Positions 45,170-55,049 of a stretch of 64,000 nt of DNA are shown here, in pieces (the stretch's first letter is position 1; each line of letters starts with the position of its first letter). Both the position numbers and the translations under genes were made by a program. Under the pieces are notes generated by a model. That model saw only the letters and a program-made list of their open reading frames with translations. It had not been told where the DNA came from and searched no databases. This DNA is from Pseudofrancisella aestuarii (lineage in GTDB: Bacteria; Pseudomonadota; Gammaproteobacteria; Francisellales; Francisellaceae): positions 434,001-498,000 of the forward strand of contig NZ_QLIS02000001.1 in assembly GCF_003574475.2 (NCBI RefSeq). The letters are read 5' to 3'.

Positions 45170-45978
45170 ATTTCCTGAAATATATTAAAGAGAATGGCGT
45201 ATTGAAAGGTGATAGAACAGGTACTGGTACTATTAGTATTTTTGGCTATCAAATGCGTTTTGATCTTCAAAAAGGTTTTCCATTAGTTACTACAAAAAAG
45301 ATTCATTTGCCAAGCGTAGTTCATGAATTACTTTGGTTTATAAGTGGCGATACTAATGTTAAATATCTAAATGATAATAAAGTAAAAATATGGAATGAAT
45401 GGGCAACTGAAGACGGTGAGTTAGGACCTATCTATGGTAAGCAATGGAGAGACTTCAATGGCGAAGGAATTGATCAAATAGCTGAAGTGATTGATATGCT
45501 AAGAAATAATCCCAATTCCAGAAGAATACTTGTATCCGCATGGAATCCTTGCGCTATTCCAACAGAAAAACTCTCTCCTCAGGAGAATGTAGCAAAAGGT
45601 AAATCTGCCCTTCCGCCCTGCCATGCTATGTTTCAATTTTATGTAGCTAATGGAAAACTTTCCTGCATGCTAACCCAAAGAAGTGCTGATGCTTTTCTTG
45701 GAGTACCATTTAATATTGCAAGCTACTCATTATTAACACATATGATTGCTCAGCAATGTAATCTAGATGTTGGTGAGTTCATATGGTCTGGCGGAGATTG
45801 CCACATATATAATAATCATATTGAGCAAGTAGAAGAGCAATTATCTAGAAATACTTTACCTCTAGCTACTCTAAAAATTAAAAACAAACCAAACTCTATC
45901 TTTGAATATACCTATGATGATTTTGAGTTTGAAAATTATGAACATCACCCTGCTATTAAGGGAAAAATTTCAGTCTAA
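45154..45978 (+). CDS. thyA: Thymidylate synthase
   Basis: The 274-residue protein has the catalytic Cys156 in [12 protein letters not shown]. It also has the [16 protein letters not shown] nucleotide-binding stretch and N-terminal G-D-R-T-G-T-G-T. It methylates dUMP to dTMP with methylene-THF. It is about 10 residues longer than E. coli ThyA owing to an insert before the active site (residues about 131-150). Overlaps lgt by 16 bp, as often seen for lgt-thyA. Confidence 0.96.
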   Translation: MQQYLDFLKYIKENGVLKGDRTGTGTISIFGYQMRFDLQKGFPLVTTKKIHLPSVVHELLWFISGDTNVKYLNDNKVKIWNEWATEDGELGPIYGKQWRDFNGEGIDQIAEVIDMLRNNPNSRRILVSAWNPCAIPTEKLSPQENVAKGKSALPPCHAMFQFYVANGKLSCMLTQRSADAFLGVPFNIASYSLLTHMIAQQCNLDVGEFIWSGGDCHIYNNHIEQVEEQLSRNTLPLATLKIKNKPNSIFEYTYDDFEFENYEHHPAIKGKISV

Positions 45979-45992
45979 GGAGGCTGGCTAAA

Positions 45993-47228
45993 ATGTCTCA
46001 ACTTTCATTAAGTAAAAAGAAAATTCCCATTTTATTATTAGAAGGAATTCATCAAAATGCTGTCGATGCATTTGAAGCAGCTGGATATGAAAATATTGAA
46101 GTAATGTCTACTGCTCTAGAAGGACAAGAACTTATAGATAAACTAAAAGATTTTAAAATTGTAGGAATCAGATCAAGGACTCAGATGACTAAAGAGGTTA
46201 TAGAAAATTCTGATCATCTTGCAGCTATAGGATGTTTTTGTATAGGAACGAATCAAGTAGACTTACAAACAGCACAAGAATTTGGTATCCCTGTATTTAA
46301 TGCCCCATTTTCTAACACAAGAAGTGTTGCTGAGCTTGTGCTTGCTGAAGCAATGTTACTAATCAGAAATGTAATTGATAAAAATGCTAAAACACATCAA
46401 GGGGTTTGGTTAAAATCTGCTGATCTTGCACATGAAGTAAGAGGGAAAACTTTAGGCATTATCGGTTATGGACACATAGGAACACAATTAGGTATTCTTG
46501 CTGAAAGTGTTGGTTTAAATGTTATCTTCTATGATGTTGAAGAAAAATTACCTTTAGGAAATGCTACTCAAGTAAAAAGCTTAAATGAATTATTGAATAA
46601 ATCAGATGTAGTCTCTCTTCACGTACCTCAATTACCATCTACAAAAAATATGATTTCTAAAGATCAGTTTGAGCAAATGAAAGAAAATTCTATACTGATA
46701 AATGCTTCTCGTGGAAATGTAGTCGATATTAGCGCTCTTGTAAATGCTTTAGAAACTAAAAAATTAAAAGGCGCTGCTATTGATGTGTTCCCTAAAGAAC
46801 CATCATCAAAAGAAGAGTCATTTGTAAGCCCATTGACAAAATTTGATAATGTATTTTTAACACCTCATATTGGTGGAAGTACTATTGAAGCTCAAGAAAA
46901 TATTGCGACTGAAGTTAGTACAAAACTAGTTAAATATTCTGATAATGGCTCAACGTTAAATGCTGTTAATTTCCCAGAACTTTCATTACCTTCTCACGCT
47001 AGTAGTCATAGAATTCTACATATTCATGAGAACATTCCTGGAATGATGAATAAAATAAACCAAATATTAGCAGATAAAAATATAAACGTTGATGGTCAAT
47101 ATCTCAGAACTCTTGAAAAAGTTGGATATGTAGTAATGGACATCCAATCAAATTCTGATCAAGCTAGAGAGCTTGTTGCGGAATTCAAAAATATTAAAGG
47201 GACTATTAGAGCCAGATATTTAATGTAA
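45993..47228 (+). CDS. serA: D-3-phosphoglycerate dehydrogenase
   Basis: The 411-residue protein is nearly the same length as E. coli SerA. It has the NAD-binding motif G-I-I-G-Y-G-H-I-G-T-Q, I-N-A-S-R-G-N-V-V-D, the catalytic H-I-G-G-S-T-x-E-A-Q segment, and a C-terminal ACT domain (from about residue 335) containing the H-x-x-E-N-I-P-G-M serine-binding region. It starts serine synthesis from 3-phosphoglycerate and is probably feedback-inhibited by serine. AAGGAGG precedes the ATG. Confidence 0.95.
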   Translation: MSQLSLSKKKIPILLLEGIHQNAVDAFEAAGYENIEVMSTALEGQELIDKLKDFKIVGIRSRTQMTKEVIENSDHLAAIGCFCIGTNQVDLQTAQEFGIPVFNAPFSNTRSVAELVLAEAMLLIRNVIDKNAKTHQGVWLKSADLAHEVRGKTLGIIGYGHIGTQLGILAESVGLNVIFYDVEEKLPLGNATQVKSLNELLNKSDVVSLHVPQLPSTKNMISKDQFEQMKENSILINASRGNVVDISALVNALETKKLKGAAIDVFPKEPSSKEESFVSPLTKFDNVFLTPHIGGSTIEAQENIATEVSTKLVKYSDNGSTLNAVNFPELSLPSHASSHRILHIHENIPGMMNKINQILADKNINVDGQYLRTLEKVGYVVMDIQSNSDQARELVAEFKNIKGTIRARYLM

Positions 47229-47229
47229 A

Positions 47230-48432
47230 ATGCTTTTTTCTCCAATTATAAAAGAAATATCACACTTAAAACCTTCTCATATTCTTGTTGGTTATAGTGG
47301 TGGTATAGACTCTAGCGTTATCATAGAAATTGTTTCTCAAATAAATAATATTCCCGTTACTGCTATACATATTAATCATGCGATTAATCATAATGCTGAT
47401 AGTTGGGAGAATCATTGTAGAACAATATGCTCTAACAAAAATATAAAATTTATTTCACATAAACTAGAGAAGGCACCTAAAGGTGAAAGTTTTGAAGCTT
47501 GGGCAAGTAACCAAAGAATGGCTTTTTTTGAAAAACAAATGTCTACTTCTGACAGTCCATTACTAATATTAGGACATCATTTAGATGATCAAGCTGAAAC
47601 CTTTCTAATTCAAGCTATTAGAGGTGCTGGACCTGCTGGATTATCATCTATGCCTAGATTGAGAAAACTAAATCATGGTTATGTTTTTAGACCATTACTA
47701 GATATTTCTAGAAAAGATATCGAAGAATTTGCTTATCAAAATAAAATAACATGGGTTGATGATGATAGTAACGAAGATATTAAATATCAAAGAAACTTTA
47801 TTAGGCATAAGATAATTCCTTTATTAAAAGAAATAAGTCCCAGCATTAATCAAACTTTAACTAGATCGGCAAACTTATGTGCTAAAAATCATAACACTTT
47901 ATCAAAGCTTTTAAAAAAACAATTAGATAGCATCTTAGAAAGTGAGCAGCTAATATTAGAAAAATTAATAAATCTAGATACTGATATACAAGAAAATATT
48001 TTACACCTATGGTTTAAAGAAAATACAGGAATTAGTTTAAAGGCTAACCAAACAGAATCTATTATTAATGCATTAAATACTACTGCCCTTACAGGATGGC
48101 AAGTTTCTATAAACAATTATAATCTCTGTCTTACTTATGGAAAGCTAAGTATCTTAAAACAAAATAATACTTATCCACCATCATCTCCAACTAAAGACAA
48201 TGTTATAAATTGGTTAAAGGCTAATAATATATTTGATATAAACTTCTCTGATATTATTGTCAGAGAAAAAAAACCTTCTGACAAATGTCGCTATATAGGT
48301 AGAAATAAAGAAAATAAACTGAAAATTCTATTTCAAGAACTAAATATACCAGCAACTGAAAGAGATATTGCAAGAGTGATAGAATTAAACAGTCAAATTA
48401 TAGCTGTTTATCCATTTTTTATTTGTCACTAA
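47230..48432 (+). CDS. tilS: tRNA(Ile)-lysidine synthase
   Basis: The 400-residue protein has the N-type ATP pyrophosphatase PP-loop Y-S-G-G-I-D-S-S (residues 22-29), H-H-L-D-D-Q-A-E-T near residue 117, and R-N-F-I-R-H-K near residue 190. A TilS substrate-binding C-terminal domain follows. It changes cytidine-34 of tRNA-Ile(CAU) to lysidine so that AUA is read, an important codon in this AT-rich genome. It is about 30 residues shorter than E. coli TilS. The ATG is 1 nt after the serA stop. Confidence 0.93.
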   Translation: MLFSPIIKEISHLKPSHILVGYSGGIDSSVIIEIVSQINNIPVTAIHINHAINHNADSWENHCRTICSNKNIKFISHKLEKAPKGESFEAWASNQRMAFFEKQMSTSDSPLLILGHHLDDQAETFLIQAIRGAGPAGLSSMPRLRKLNHGYVFRPLLDISRKDIEEFAYQNKITWVDDDSNEDIKYQRNFIRHKIIPLLKEISPSINQTLTRSANLCAKNHNTLSKLLKKQLDSILESEQLILEKLINLDTDIQENILHLWFKENTGISLKANQTESIINALNTTALTGWQVSINNYNLCLTYGKLSILKQNNTYPPSSPTKDNVINWLKANNIFDINFSDIIVREKKPSDKCRYIGRNKENKLKILFQELNIPATERDIARVIELNSQIIAVYPFFICH

Positions 48433-48455
48433 AAAACTTTTATTTTAGTCTTTTT
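48428..48455 (+). terminator. Possible terminator after tilS
   Basis: ACTAAAA (48428-48434) pairs with TTTTAGT (48443-48449), followed by CTTTTT. The stem is AT-rich and overlaps the tilS stop and the end of the convergent transporter gene, so its strength is doubtful. Confidence 0.4.
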
Positions 48456-49885
48456 ATAACTAAAGATAAAATAAGCCATAAAACTATCATACCAACTATA
48501 ATTAGAGCTATATGTGAAAACAATTCCAAAAAGAGATTAGCTTGAGTAACTAACTCATTTGTATCTGAAGTTGTAACATCTTTGAATGCAGCCATTTGTG
48601 CAAAGCGTGATGCAATAAATCCAGCAATACTTCCTGTAAATAAAAAGTATACTGCAGATAAAAATCCAGAGTGCTGCTTATCACTTATTCCCGTAATCTC
48701 TGATAGCGCTATAGGGTCTATAAAAAGCTCTGATAATCCTAAGAAGAATAACGAAACAATAACCCATATAGCTGAAGCTTTACCCAAAATTATTGCTTCT
48801 TTAGCCGCAACTATCAAGATAACAAAAGAAACTAGTTGAAGAATAAATCCAAAAACAAACTTAATCATTCTACCAAAATCATCATCAAGTGCTTTAAACC
48901 TTTTCCATACCCATGCAAGAAAAAAACCTCCAAGAATAATTGACAATGGATTTATAGATACAAAAACACTTGCTGGTAAATCATATCCAAATAAAGTTGT
49001 ATCTACATTTCTCTCGATGAAAAGCTCAACCGAGGTAAACATTTGCTCATCAAACACCCAAAATAGAATACCAAAAATTAAAAAAGGAATAATTAAAAGT
49101 AGAGTTTTGCGTGTCTTAATATCAGTAGAAACAACTATTTTTATATACCATATAACACTAAATATTGTAGTTGCTGTAATTAAATAAATTTCATATTGGT
49201 TTTTAAGAGCAAAATAGCTAACTGTTACAATAATTATCGTTAAAACTAAAATAAACCAAACAAGACTTTTGTTGCCTAAATTAGAAATTTTTTCAGGCTT
49301 TACTTTTGGAACATATTTTTGTCCCAATAAGAATATTGCTAAGCCAAATAGCATTCCTACACCAGCCAGTCCAAAACCATAGTCCCATCCATATATATTA
49401 GCAACCACACCACAAGCAACTGGGGCACATATACTTCCTATATTTCCACCTAAATATAGTAATGTAAATGCTGAATCTCTTCTAGGATCATCTTTCTCAT
49501 ATAACTGCCCCAATAAACAAGGAACATTACTTTTAAAATAGCCATAACCACAAATAATAAAAGACATTCCTAAGAATAATAAATCTTTACCATCTATACC
49601 TATAATAATATGCCCACACGCCATTAAAATAGCGCCTATAATAACTGCAGTTCTAAATCCCAATAATTTATCAGCGGCTAAGCCTCCCAATATAGGAGTC
49701 ATATATACCAAAGATGCAAAAGCCCCGTAAACTGCATAGGAATAATGATCACCTAATAAAAGCTCTTGAGTAAGATACAGTATTAATAAAGCTCTCATTC
49801 CATAAAAGCTAAAATACTCCCACATATAAATCGCTATAATAAACCACAGCCCTTTAGGATGTTTATTTGCTAATACTTTTTCCAT
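48440..49885 (-). CDS. POT/PTR-family peptide:H+ symporter
   Basis: The 481-residue membrane protein has 12-14 helices. Its N-terminal helix contains W-E-Y-F-S-F-Y-G-M-R, close to the E-x-x-E-R/PTR signature area. Further POT features are L-V-Y-M-T-P-I-L-G-G-L-A-A-D and G-Y-G-Y-F-K-S-N-V near residue 112. The proton-coupling E-x-x-x-R motif normally E-R-F/C-S-Y-Y-G-M-R appears here as E-Y-F-S-F-Y-G-M-R. It likely imports di- or tripeptides, useful for an amino-acid auxotroph. Single-gene unit, convergent with tilS. Confidence 0.87.
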   Translation of the reverse strand: MEKVLANKHPKGLWFIIAIYMWEYFSFYGMRALLILYLTQELLLGDHYSYAVYGAFASLVYMTPILGGLAADKLLGFRTAVIIGAILMACGHIIIGIDGKDLLFLGMSFIICGYGYFKSNVPCLLGQLYEKDDPRRDSAFTLLYLGGNIGSICAPVACGVVANIYGWDYGFGLAGVGMLFGLAIFLLGQKYVPKVKPEKISNLGNKSLVWFILVLTIIIVTVSYFALKNQYEIYLITATTIFSVIWYIKIVVSTDIKTRKTLLLIIPFLIFGILFWVFDEQMFTSVELFIERNVDTTLFGYDLPASVFVSINPLSIILGGFFLAWVWKRFKALDDDFGRMIKFVFGFILQLVSFVILIVAAKEAIILGKASAIWVIVSLFFLGLSELFIDPIALSEITGISDKQHSGFLSAVYFLFTGSIAGFIASRFAQMAAFKDVTTSDTNELVTQANLFLELFSHIALIIVGMIVLWLILSLVIKRLK

Positions 49886-50012
49886 AAATTAAGATAAAGA
49901 ATGACTTAATTGTAACTATACTTTATTGTGATTAAAGTATGCAATTATTATATAGCTGAGCGAGCTTTATTAATATTTAAGAATATAAAGAAGAAATACC
50001 AAATAATAAAAA

Positions 50013-50609
50013 TTATTCGAACCATTCATCTAATTTTGATTTAAGCTCATCTAAACCAAGCTTACTCATAGAAGAAAATAATTGAAAAGATATATTATCT
50101 GCTGACTTATAATTTTTTAGAAAGCTCTTAACCATAGTAATAGCCTCAGCTTTTTCTTTATTATTAAGCTTATCTGCTTTAGTCAAAAGAATATGTAAAT
50201 TCATATTACAAGATATTGCCATTTCCATCATTAGACAATCAAATTCTTTTAGTTCATGTCTGGAATCTACTAAAAGCACAAGCCCTTTTAAGCATTGTCT
50301 TTCCGTAACATAAAATTCCATTTCTTTTTGCCAAACTTTTTTTATAGCCTCAGAAACTTTAGCATAGCCATACCCAGGTAAGTCTACCAATCTTCTTTCA
50401 TCATCAAGCCAAAATAAATTAATTAATTGAGTCCTTCCTGGTGTTTTACTAACTCTTGCTAAGCCTCTCTGTCCAGTAAGCGTATTTAATGCACTCGATT
50501 TACCTGCATTTGACCTTCCTGCAAAGGCTACTTCTATACCCACATCTGCAGGTAGCTGAGAAACTTTGGCTGCTCCCATTATATACTTTGCTTTTTGATA
50601 ATTTATCAT
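50013..50609 (-). CDS. engB: Ribosome biogenesis GTPase EngB/YsxC
   Basis: The 198-residue GTPase has the G1 motif G-R-S-N-A-G-K-S-S (about residues 31-39), G2 T-P-G-R-T-Q, G3 D-L-P-G-Y-G-Y-A and G4 T-K-A-D near residue 149. This is the EngB set. EngB helps mature the large ribosomal subunit. It overlaps the phosphatase gene by 4 bp (ATGA). Confidence 0.95.
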   Translation of the reverse strand: MINYQKAKYIMGAAKVSQLPADVGIEVAFAGRSNAGKSSALNTLTGQRGLARVSKTPGRTQLINLFWLDDERRLVDLPGYGYAKVSEAIKKVWQKEMEFYVTERQCLKGLVLLVDSRHELKEFDCLMMEMAISCNMNLHILLTKADKLNNKEKAEAITMVKSFLKNYKSADNISFQLFSSMSKLGLDELKSKLDEWFE

Positions 50610-51094
50610 AACTTATGCTCTTTCTTTATTTGATCTAAAAGTCCATGGCAAGCTGTATCTATCATTAAAAAAACTTTCTCAAAATTATTCTCATAATAAG
50701 GATCTGGAACTTCTTCTAAAATAATAGTTGGTGCATATTTAAGTAATCTTGATACTTTAGAAAAATTGGCTTGGGGAAACATTAGTTTCATAGTATCAAT
50801 ATTTTCATAATCCATAACAACTAAGTAGTCATAAACATCAAAATGTTCTAACTCTAGCTGTGCAGATATGAGGTCTGAAAGATCACAGTCATAAATTGAT
50901 GCCATTTTTACAGCTCGTTTATCAGCTGGATTACCCTCATGATGCCATTCTCTAGAGCTTGTTCCAGCAGATGCAACTTCAATAACATTTTCTAATGATT
51001 CTTTTTTCACCAAATCTCTAAAAATACCATGAGCTGTTGGAGATCTACATATATTTCCTTTACAAATAAATAATACTTTTATTTGTTTGCTCAT
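50606..51094 (-). CDS. Low-molecular-weight protein tyrosine phosphatase
   Basis: The 162-residue protein has the P-loop C-K-G-N-I-C-R-S at residues 11-18 (C-x5-R, nucleophile Cys11, Arg17) and the general-acid motif D-P-Y-Y near residue 132. LMW phosphatases act on phosphotyrosine, often of envelope or capsule kinases; no tyrosine kinase is in the window. It sits 11 bp after hflC and overlaps engB, so it belongs to the hfq-hflXKC transcription unit. Confidence 0.92.
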   Translation of the reverse strand: MSKQIKVLFICKGNICRSPTAHGIFRDLVKKESLENVIEVASAGTSSREWHHEGNPADKRAVKMASIYDCDLSDLISAQLELEHFDVYDYLVVMDYENIDTMKLMFPQANFSKVSRLLKYAPTIILEEVPDPYYENNFEKVFLMIDTACHGLLDQIKKEHKL

Positions 51095-51104
51095 AAAACC
51101 CCTC

Positions 51105-52019
51105 TTACTTTGCCTGTTGTATATCTTTTGCTAGCTTACTATCAAGCTTAAATCCTTCAAAGAATTTACCACTTGGTTTCAACATAAATACAACTTCATT
51201 TTCACTATTAAAGCTTTCTTTATATGAGTTCATACTTTTTAAGAACTGATATAATGGTACAGATTTTGAATAAGAATCTGTAAATATCTTAGCGGCTTTA
51301 GCATCTGCCTCAGCTCTTATAGTTTTTGATTCTTTATCTGCTTCTGCCATTGTGACAGTTACCTTAGCATCTGCAGCTGCTTTAATTTTTTCAGCTTGTT
51401 GCAAACCTTCTGCTCTAATAGATGCTGCAACTTTATGACGAGAAGATTTCATTCTTTCGTAAATAGAGTCAGTAACTGTATCCGGTAAATCAATTTGTTT
51501 AACTCGCACATCAATAATAGTTACGCCTATTTGCTTAGATTGCTCTTGAACATTTTTTGTTAAAGCAATCATTAATTTATCACGATTATTATTTATTAGG
51601 CTTTGAATATCATTATTACCTACTTCTGCTCTTAAAGATGATTCTAAAAACTGTTTTAATAAAGTTTCCGCTCTAAATACATCTCCACTTGTACTTATAA
51701 AGAATTTAGAAATATTATCAATTTTCCAGACAACGTAAGCATTAATAAGAACATCTTTTTGCTCTTTTGTAACAACCCTTGCTGAGTCAGCTGTTAAAAT
51801 TCTATTTCTCATATCATAGTTCTTAACAGTGTCAACAAGAGGAATTTTCACATGGATACCTGGCTTATATTCAATTACATTACCATCTTTATCTGTTACT
51901 AACTCACCAAGTCTTAATAGAACTGACTCTGTTCCTTGCTTTACTATAAACTTTGTACTTAGCCCAACTACAATTCCTACAATAATTAAAACTAAGAATA
52001 TTTTTGCAAATTTATTCAT
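51105..52019 (-). CDS. hflC: HflC, FtsH-regulating band-7 protein
   Basis: The 304-residue protein has one N-terminal membrane helix and an SPFH/band-7 domain (V-L-L-R-L-G-E, A-Y-V-V-W-K-I near residue 90). The alanine/lysine-rich coiled coil is typical of HflC. With HflK it encloses the FtsH protease in a membrane complex. It begins 3 nt after the hflK stop. Confidence 0.94.
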   Translation of the reverse strand: MNKFAKIFLVLIIVGIVVGLSTKFIVKQGTESVLLRLGELVTDKDGNVIEYKPGIHVKIPLVDTVKNYDMRNRILTADSARVVTKEQKDVLINAYVVWKIDNISKFFISTSGDVFRAETLLKQFLESSLRAEVGNNDIQSLINNNRDKLMIALTKNVQEQSKQIGVTIIDVRVKQIDLPDTVTDSIYERMKSSRHKVAASIRAEGLQQAEKIKAAADAKVTVTMAEADKESKTIRAEADAKAAKIFTDSYSKSVPLYQFLKSMNSYKESFNSENEVVFMLKPSGKFFEGFKLDSKLAKDIQQAK

Positions 52020-52022
52020 ATC

Positions 52023-53087
52023 TTAGTTACTCCCATTTGAATTTGAATTTGGTAACAAAGCTTTTTCTTGAGCTTTATCTAAACCATAAAAGATGTTTTT
52101 AGCACCATCACCATCTATAAGGAATACTTTATTGTGCTGTAAAACTTCTGTGATCGTATCAAAGTACATTTGGTTAGTAACAATATCAGGATTACTCTTA
52201 TATATAGGAAGTAGATGTTCAAATTGTGCTATATCACCCTGCGCTTCTAACACAATTTTTTGTTTATATGCATTAGCTTGATCTAAAATCCTTTGAGCCT
52301 TACCTTCTGCTACTGGAATAATATTATTGGCATAAGCTTCAGCATCATTTTGCGCCCTTTCCCTATCTTCTCTAGCTTTTATTACATCATCAAATGCACT
52401 TTTAACTGCATCTGGAGCTTGAGCTGGTTGCATAATCACTTCACTTACATAAATTCCTGACTTATAAGTTTTAAGTAATGCTTCCATTTCCTCTCTAACT
52501 TGTTGTGTAATAACTGCTCTATTTGTAGTTAATATCTGTTCTAGTTTATTTTCTCCAACAACCTGTCTAACAGCACTTTCTAAAGCTTGTTGTAATAAGT
52601 TAGTTGGATCATTATTAGCAAATAAATAATTTTCTAAGTTTGCAATGCGATATTGAACAGTAAACGAAATATGCACAATGTTTTCTTCAGATGTAAGCAT
52701 ATCTCTTTTTAAAGATGTCGTTTTTAGCTCTTGTACATTCTCTTTATAAACTTTATCAATGCCTATAGGGTGCCAATGAAGACCCGGCCCTTCCATTTTA
52801 GAGAATTTCCCAAGCCTTAATACTGCCGCCTGTTCTGCTGGTTGAACAACATAAAAACCAAAAAGTCCCCATGCAACAATTAAAATAGCTATACCTATCC
52901 ACACAATTTTTGCTATTGGTGGTTTTTCATATTTTTTAGCATTCTTTGAATAAATACTCTCTCCAGAATCTCCAGACTTTTTCTTTCTGGAAAAAAACTT
53001 CTTTATCATTTCTTCTAAATCTGGTGGACCACCTTGCTCAGAATTCTTACTCCAAAACCACTTCTTTTTGGTTATTTTTTCACTCAT
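52023..53087 (-). CDS. hflK: HflK, FtsH-regulating band-7 protein
   Basis: The 354-residue protein starts with a cytoplasmic segment rich in basic residues and a G-G-P-P-D-L-E-E-M motif typical of HflK. One membrane helix (about residues 60-84) is followed by a band-7 domain with A-A-V-L-R-L-G-K and a coiled coil. It partners HflC around FtsH. hflX ends 11 nt upstream. Confidence 0.94.
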   Translation of the reverse strand: MSEKITKKKWFWSKNSEQGGPPDLEEMIKKFFSRKKKSGDSGESIYSKNAKKYEKPPIAKIVWIGIAILIVAWGLFGFYVVQPAEQAAVLRLGKFSKMEGPGLHWHPIGIDKVYKENVQELKTTSLKRDMLTSEENIVHISFTVQYRIANLENYLFANNDPTNLLQQALESAVRQVVGENKLEQILTTNRAVITQQVREEMEALLKTYKSGIYVSEVIMQPAQAPDAVKSAFDDVIKAREDRERAQNDAEAYANNIIPVAEGKAQRILDQANAYKQKIVLEAQGDIAQFEHLLPIYKSNPDIVTNQMYFDTITEVLQHNKVFLIDGDGAKNIFYGLDKAQEKALLPNSNSNGSN

Positions 53088-53098
53088 TACAACTTTTC

Positions 53099-54415
53099 CT
53101 AAGTATTTATTACTTTTAAAAATTTACTTAAATCTACTTCAAACTCTCTAATAAAGCTCTCAAAGTCACTCTCTGAAATATTAATATCTAATAAATAATT
53201 ACCATTTTCAGAAAGATCTTCTTTTTCAACAACGCCCAAATCATATAATTCAGAGCGTATTTTTGAATATTTTGGTTCTAATTCTAATTGCCCTGTTATC
53301 CATGATTTATTAAAAAATCTAGCTAAAGCATCAAAAAAATAATCTAGCCCTTCTCCTGTTTGTGCAGACAAATAGACTCTTGATACTATATTACTATCTG
53401 CATCATCTAAATCAACAAGACCTTTATCAACATGTTCTATTTTATCAATTTTATTATACACACAAATCATAGGTTTATCTGAAGCACCTATTTCATCAAG
53501 CACTTTATCTACTTGCTCAATATATCCTTTATAATCTTCATCAGAATAATCAATCACATGTACTAATAGATCTGACTCTATAGCCTCTTCCAAAGTTGCA
53601 TGAAAAGCCTCTACTAAATCATGAGGAAGATTTCTTATAAAACCCACCGTATCAGAAAAAATTACACTACCTAGCTTAGGAACATTAACTTTTCTCAATG
53701 TCGGATCAAGAGTTGCAAAAAGCTGATCTTTCACAAAAACATCTGCATTTGTAATTTTATTAAATAATGTAGATTTACCAGCATTTGTATATCCAACAAA
53801 AGATATCGTTGGAATATTATGCTTTTTACGTGATGATCTGCTCAAATCTCTATGGTGCTTTACTTTTTCTAACTTCTGGGTAATTTGCTTAATTCTTTGC
53901 CTAATTAAACGCCTATCAATCTCTAACTGAGTTTCACCTGGTCCACCTCTTACACCAATACCACCCTTTTGTCTTTCTAAGTGACTCCAGCCTTTTACTA
54001 GCCTTGTAGATTGGTAGTTAAGTTGTGCTAATTCAACCTGTAGTTGCCCTTCATGAGTTTTAGCTCTTAGTGAAAAGATTTCAAGGATCAACCTAGTTCT
54101 ATCTATAACCTTACACTCAAGAAACTTTTCAATATTTCTTTCTTGTGATGGGCTAAGTGGGTGATTAAATACGACTAAATCAGCTTTTAACTCATCTAGC
54201 TTTTGTTTAATCATCTCCATTTTACCTAAGCCACAGAAATATTTAATATCTGGCTCTGGATGATTAAAACTAAGACTAGTTAGTGCAACTTTATCTGCTG
54301 CTATAACCAAACCTTCTAGTTCAGCCAAATCAGCATTTAAGCCTCTATGATATTTAAAAGTGATATTAACAAGTAGACATTTGCTACCTGATTCATAAGA
54401 TTGGAAAAATTCCAT
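53099..54415 (-). CDS. hflX: GTPase HflX
   Basis: The 438-residue protein has the HflX N-terminal domain and G-x-G-E-T-Q-L-E-x-D-R-R near residue 158. The GTPase domain holds F-V-G-Y-T-N-A-G-K-S-T-L (G1), D-T-V-G-F-I-R-N-L-P (G3) and N-K-I-D (G4). It binds and splits stalled ribosomes. It lies 55 nt downstream of hfq in the usual hfq-hflX order. Confidence 0.95.
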   Translation of the reverse strand: MEFFQSYESGSKCLLVNITFKYHRGLNADLAELEGLVIAADKVALTSLSFNHPEPDIKYFCGLGKMEMIKQKLDELKADLVVFNHPLSPSQERNIEKFLECKVIDRTRLILEIFSLRAKTHEGQLQVELAQLNYQSTRLVKGWSHLERQKGGIGVRGGPGETQLEIDRRLIRQRIKQITQKLEKVKHHRDLSRSSRKKHNIPTISFVGYTNAGKSTLFNKITNADVFVKDQLFATLDPTLRKVNVPKLGSVIFSDTVGFIRNLPHDLVEAFHATLEEAIESDLLVHVIDYSDEDYKGYIEQVDKVLDEIGASDKPMICVYNKIDKIEHVDKGLVDLDDADSNIVSRVYLSAQTGEGLDYFFDALARFFNKSWITGQLELEPKYSKIRSELYDLGVVEKEDLSENGNYLLDINISESDFESFIREFEVDLSKFLKVINT

Positions 54416-54470
54416 TTACTAATATACCTCAACAATGGAATCACAAAAAAGATAAGGATAAAACAAGATA

Positions 54471-54809
54471 TTATTGATTAGCGTTATTATTCTCTTCTAT
54501 CTCTAAATCTTCAGAGTAAACTTGTTCAACATCATCACCATTGTCATTTTCGTTAGAATTTTCTGCACCTTGGTGATACTGATTATAAGAACTATATACC
54601 AATCTAACGCTTTTAGCTGGAACAATAGTTGATATTGCATGCTTGTAAACCATTTGGTTTACTGTGTTTCTTAAAACTATACAAAATTGATCAAAAGCTT
54701 CTACTTGACCTTGTAGCTTAATACCGTTAACTAAATAAATAGATACACTTACTTTTTCTTTTCTTAAAGCATTTAAAAATGGGTCTTGTAAAGATGATAT
54801 TCTAGACAT
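54471..54809 (-). CDS. hfq: RNA chaperone Hfq
   Basis: The 112-residue protein has the complete Sm fold: [11 protein letters not shown] at the N-terminus, the Sm1 region G-I-K-L-Q-G-Q-V, and the Sm2 motif Y-K-H-A-I-S-T. A distinctive acidic, Asn-rich tail follows (about residues 75-112). Hfq hexamers pair small RNAs with mRNAs. AAGGAAGTG lies just before the ATG. It is the first clear gene of the hfq-hflXKC-phosphatase-engB unit. miaA, its usual upstream neighbour in enterobacteria, is absent here. Confidence 0.96.
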   Translation of the reverse strand: MSRISSLQDPFLNALRKEKVSVSIYLVNGIKLQGQVEAFDQFCIVLRNTVNQMVYKHAISTIVPAKSVRLVYSSYNQYHQGAENSNENDNGDDVEQVYSEDLEIEENNNANQ

Positions 54810-54984
54810 TGTTTCACTTCCTTTTAGTTATTTTATAATAATTATTATTTTATCAAGTTTAACAGAGTTATTTACTCCGGCTTCATTTTAACAATATTTA
54901 TGTTCCTCAACAACTAGTTTTAGTTTTTTATTGATTCTCATTAGATAATTATACGGCTATTAATCATCTTAACTTCTAATAGCT

Positions 54985-55038
54985 CTATCTGCTGTTAAGA
55001 TCACTTCGAGAGTTCAAATTATCAATATAGTTGCTCAT
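54985..55038 (-). CDS. Possible 17-residue peptide between an unknown gene and hfq
   Basis: AAAGGAGATAAA is an ideal ribosome site 3-7 nt before an ATG at 55038, but the frame ends after 17 codons. A shift of one base midway would extend it by a few residues to V-I-L-T-A-D-R-A-I-R-S. It may be a short leader peptide or a decayed gene remnant. The remaining gap (54810-54984) shows an AT-rich palindrome near 54838-54849 and presumably the hfq promoter. Confidence 0.3.
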   Translation of the reverse strand: MSNYIDNLNSRSDLNSR

Positions 55039-55049
55039 TTTATCTCCTT

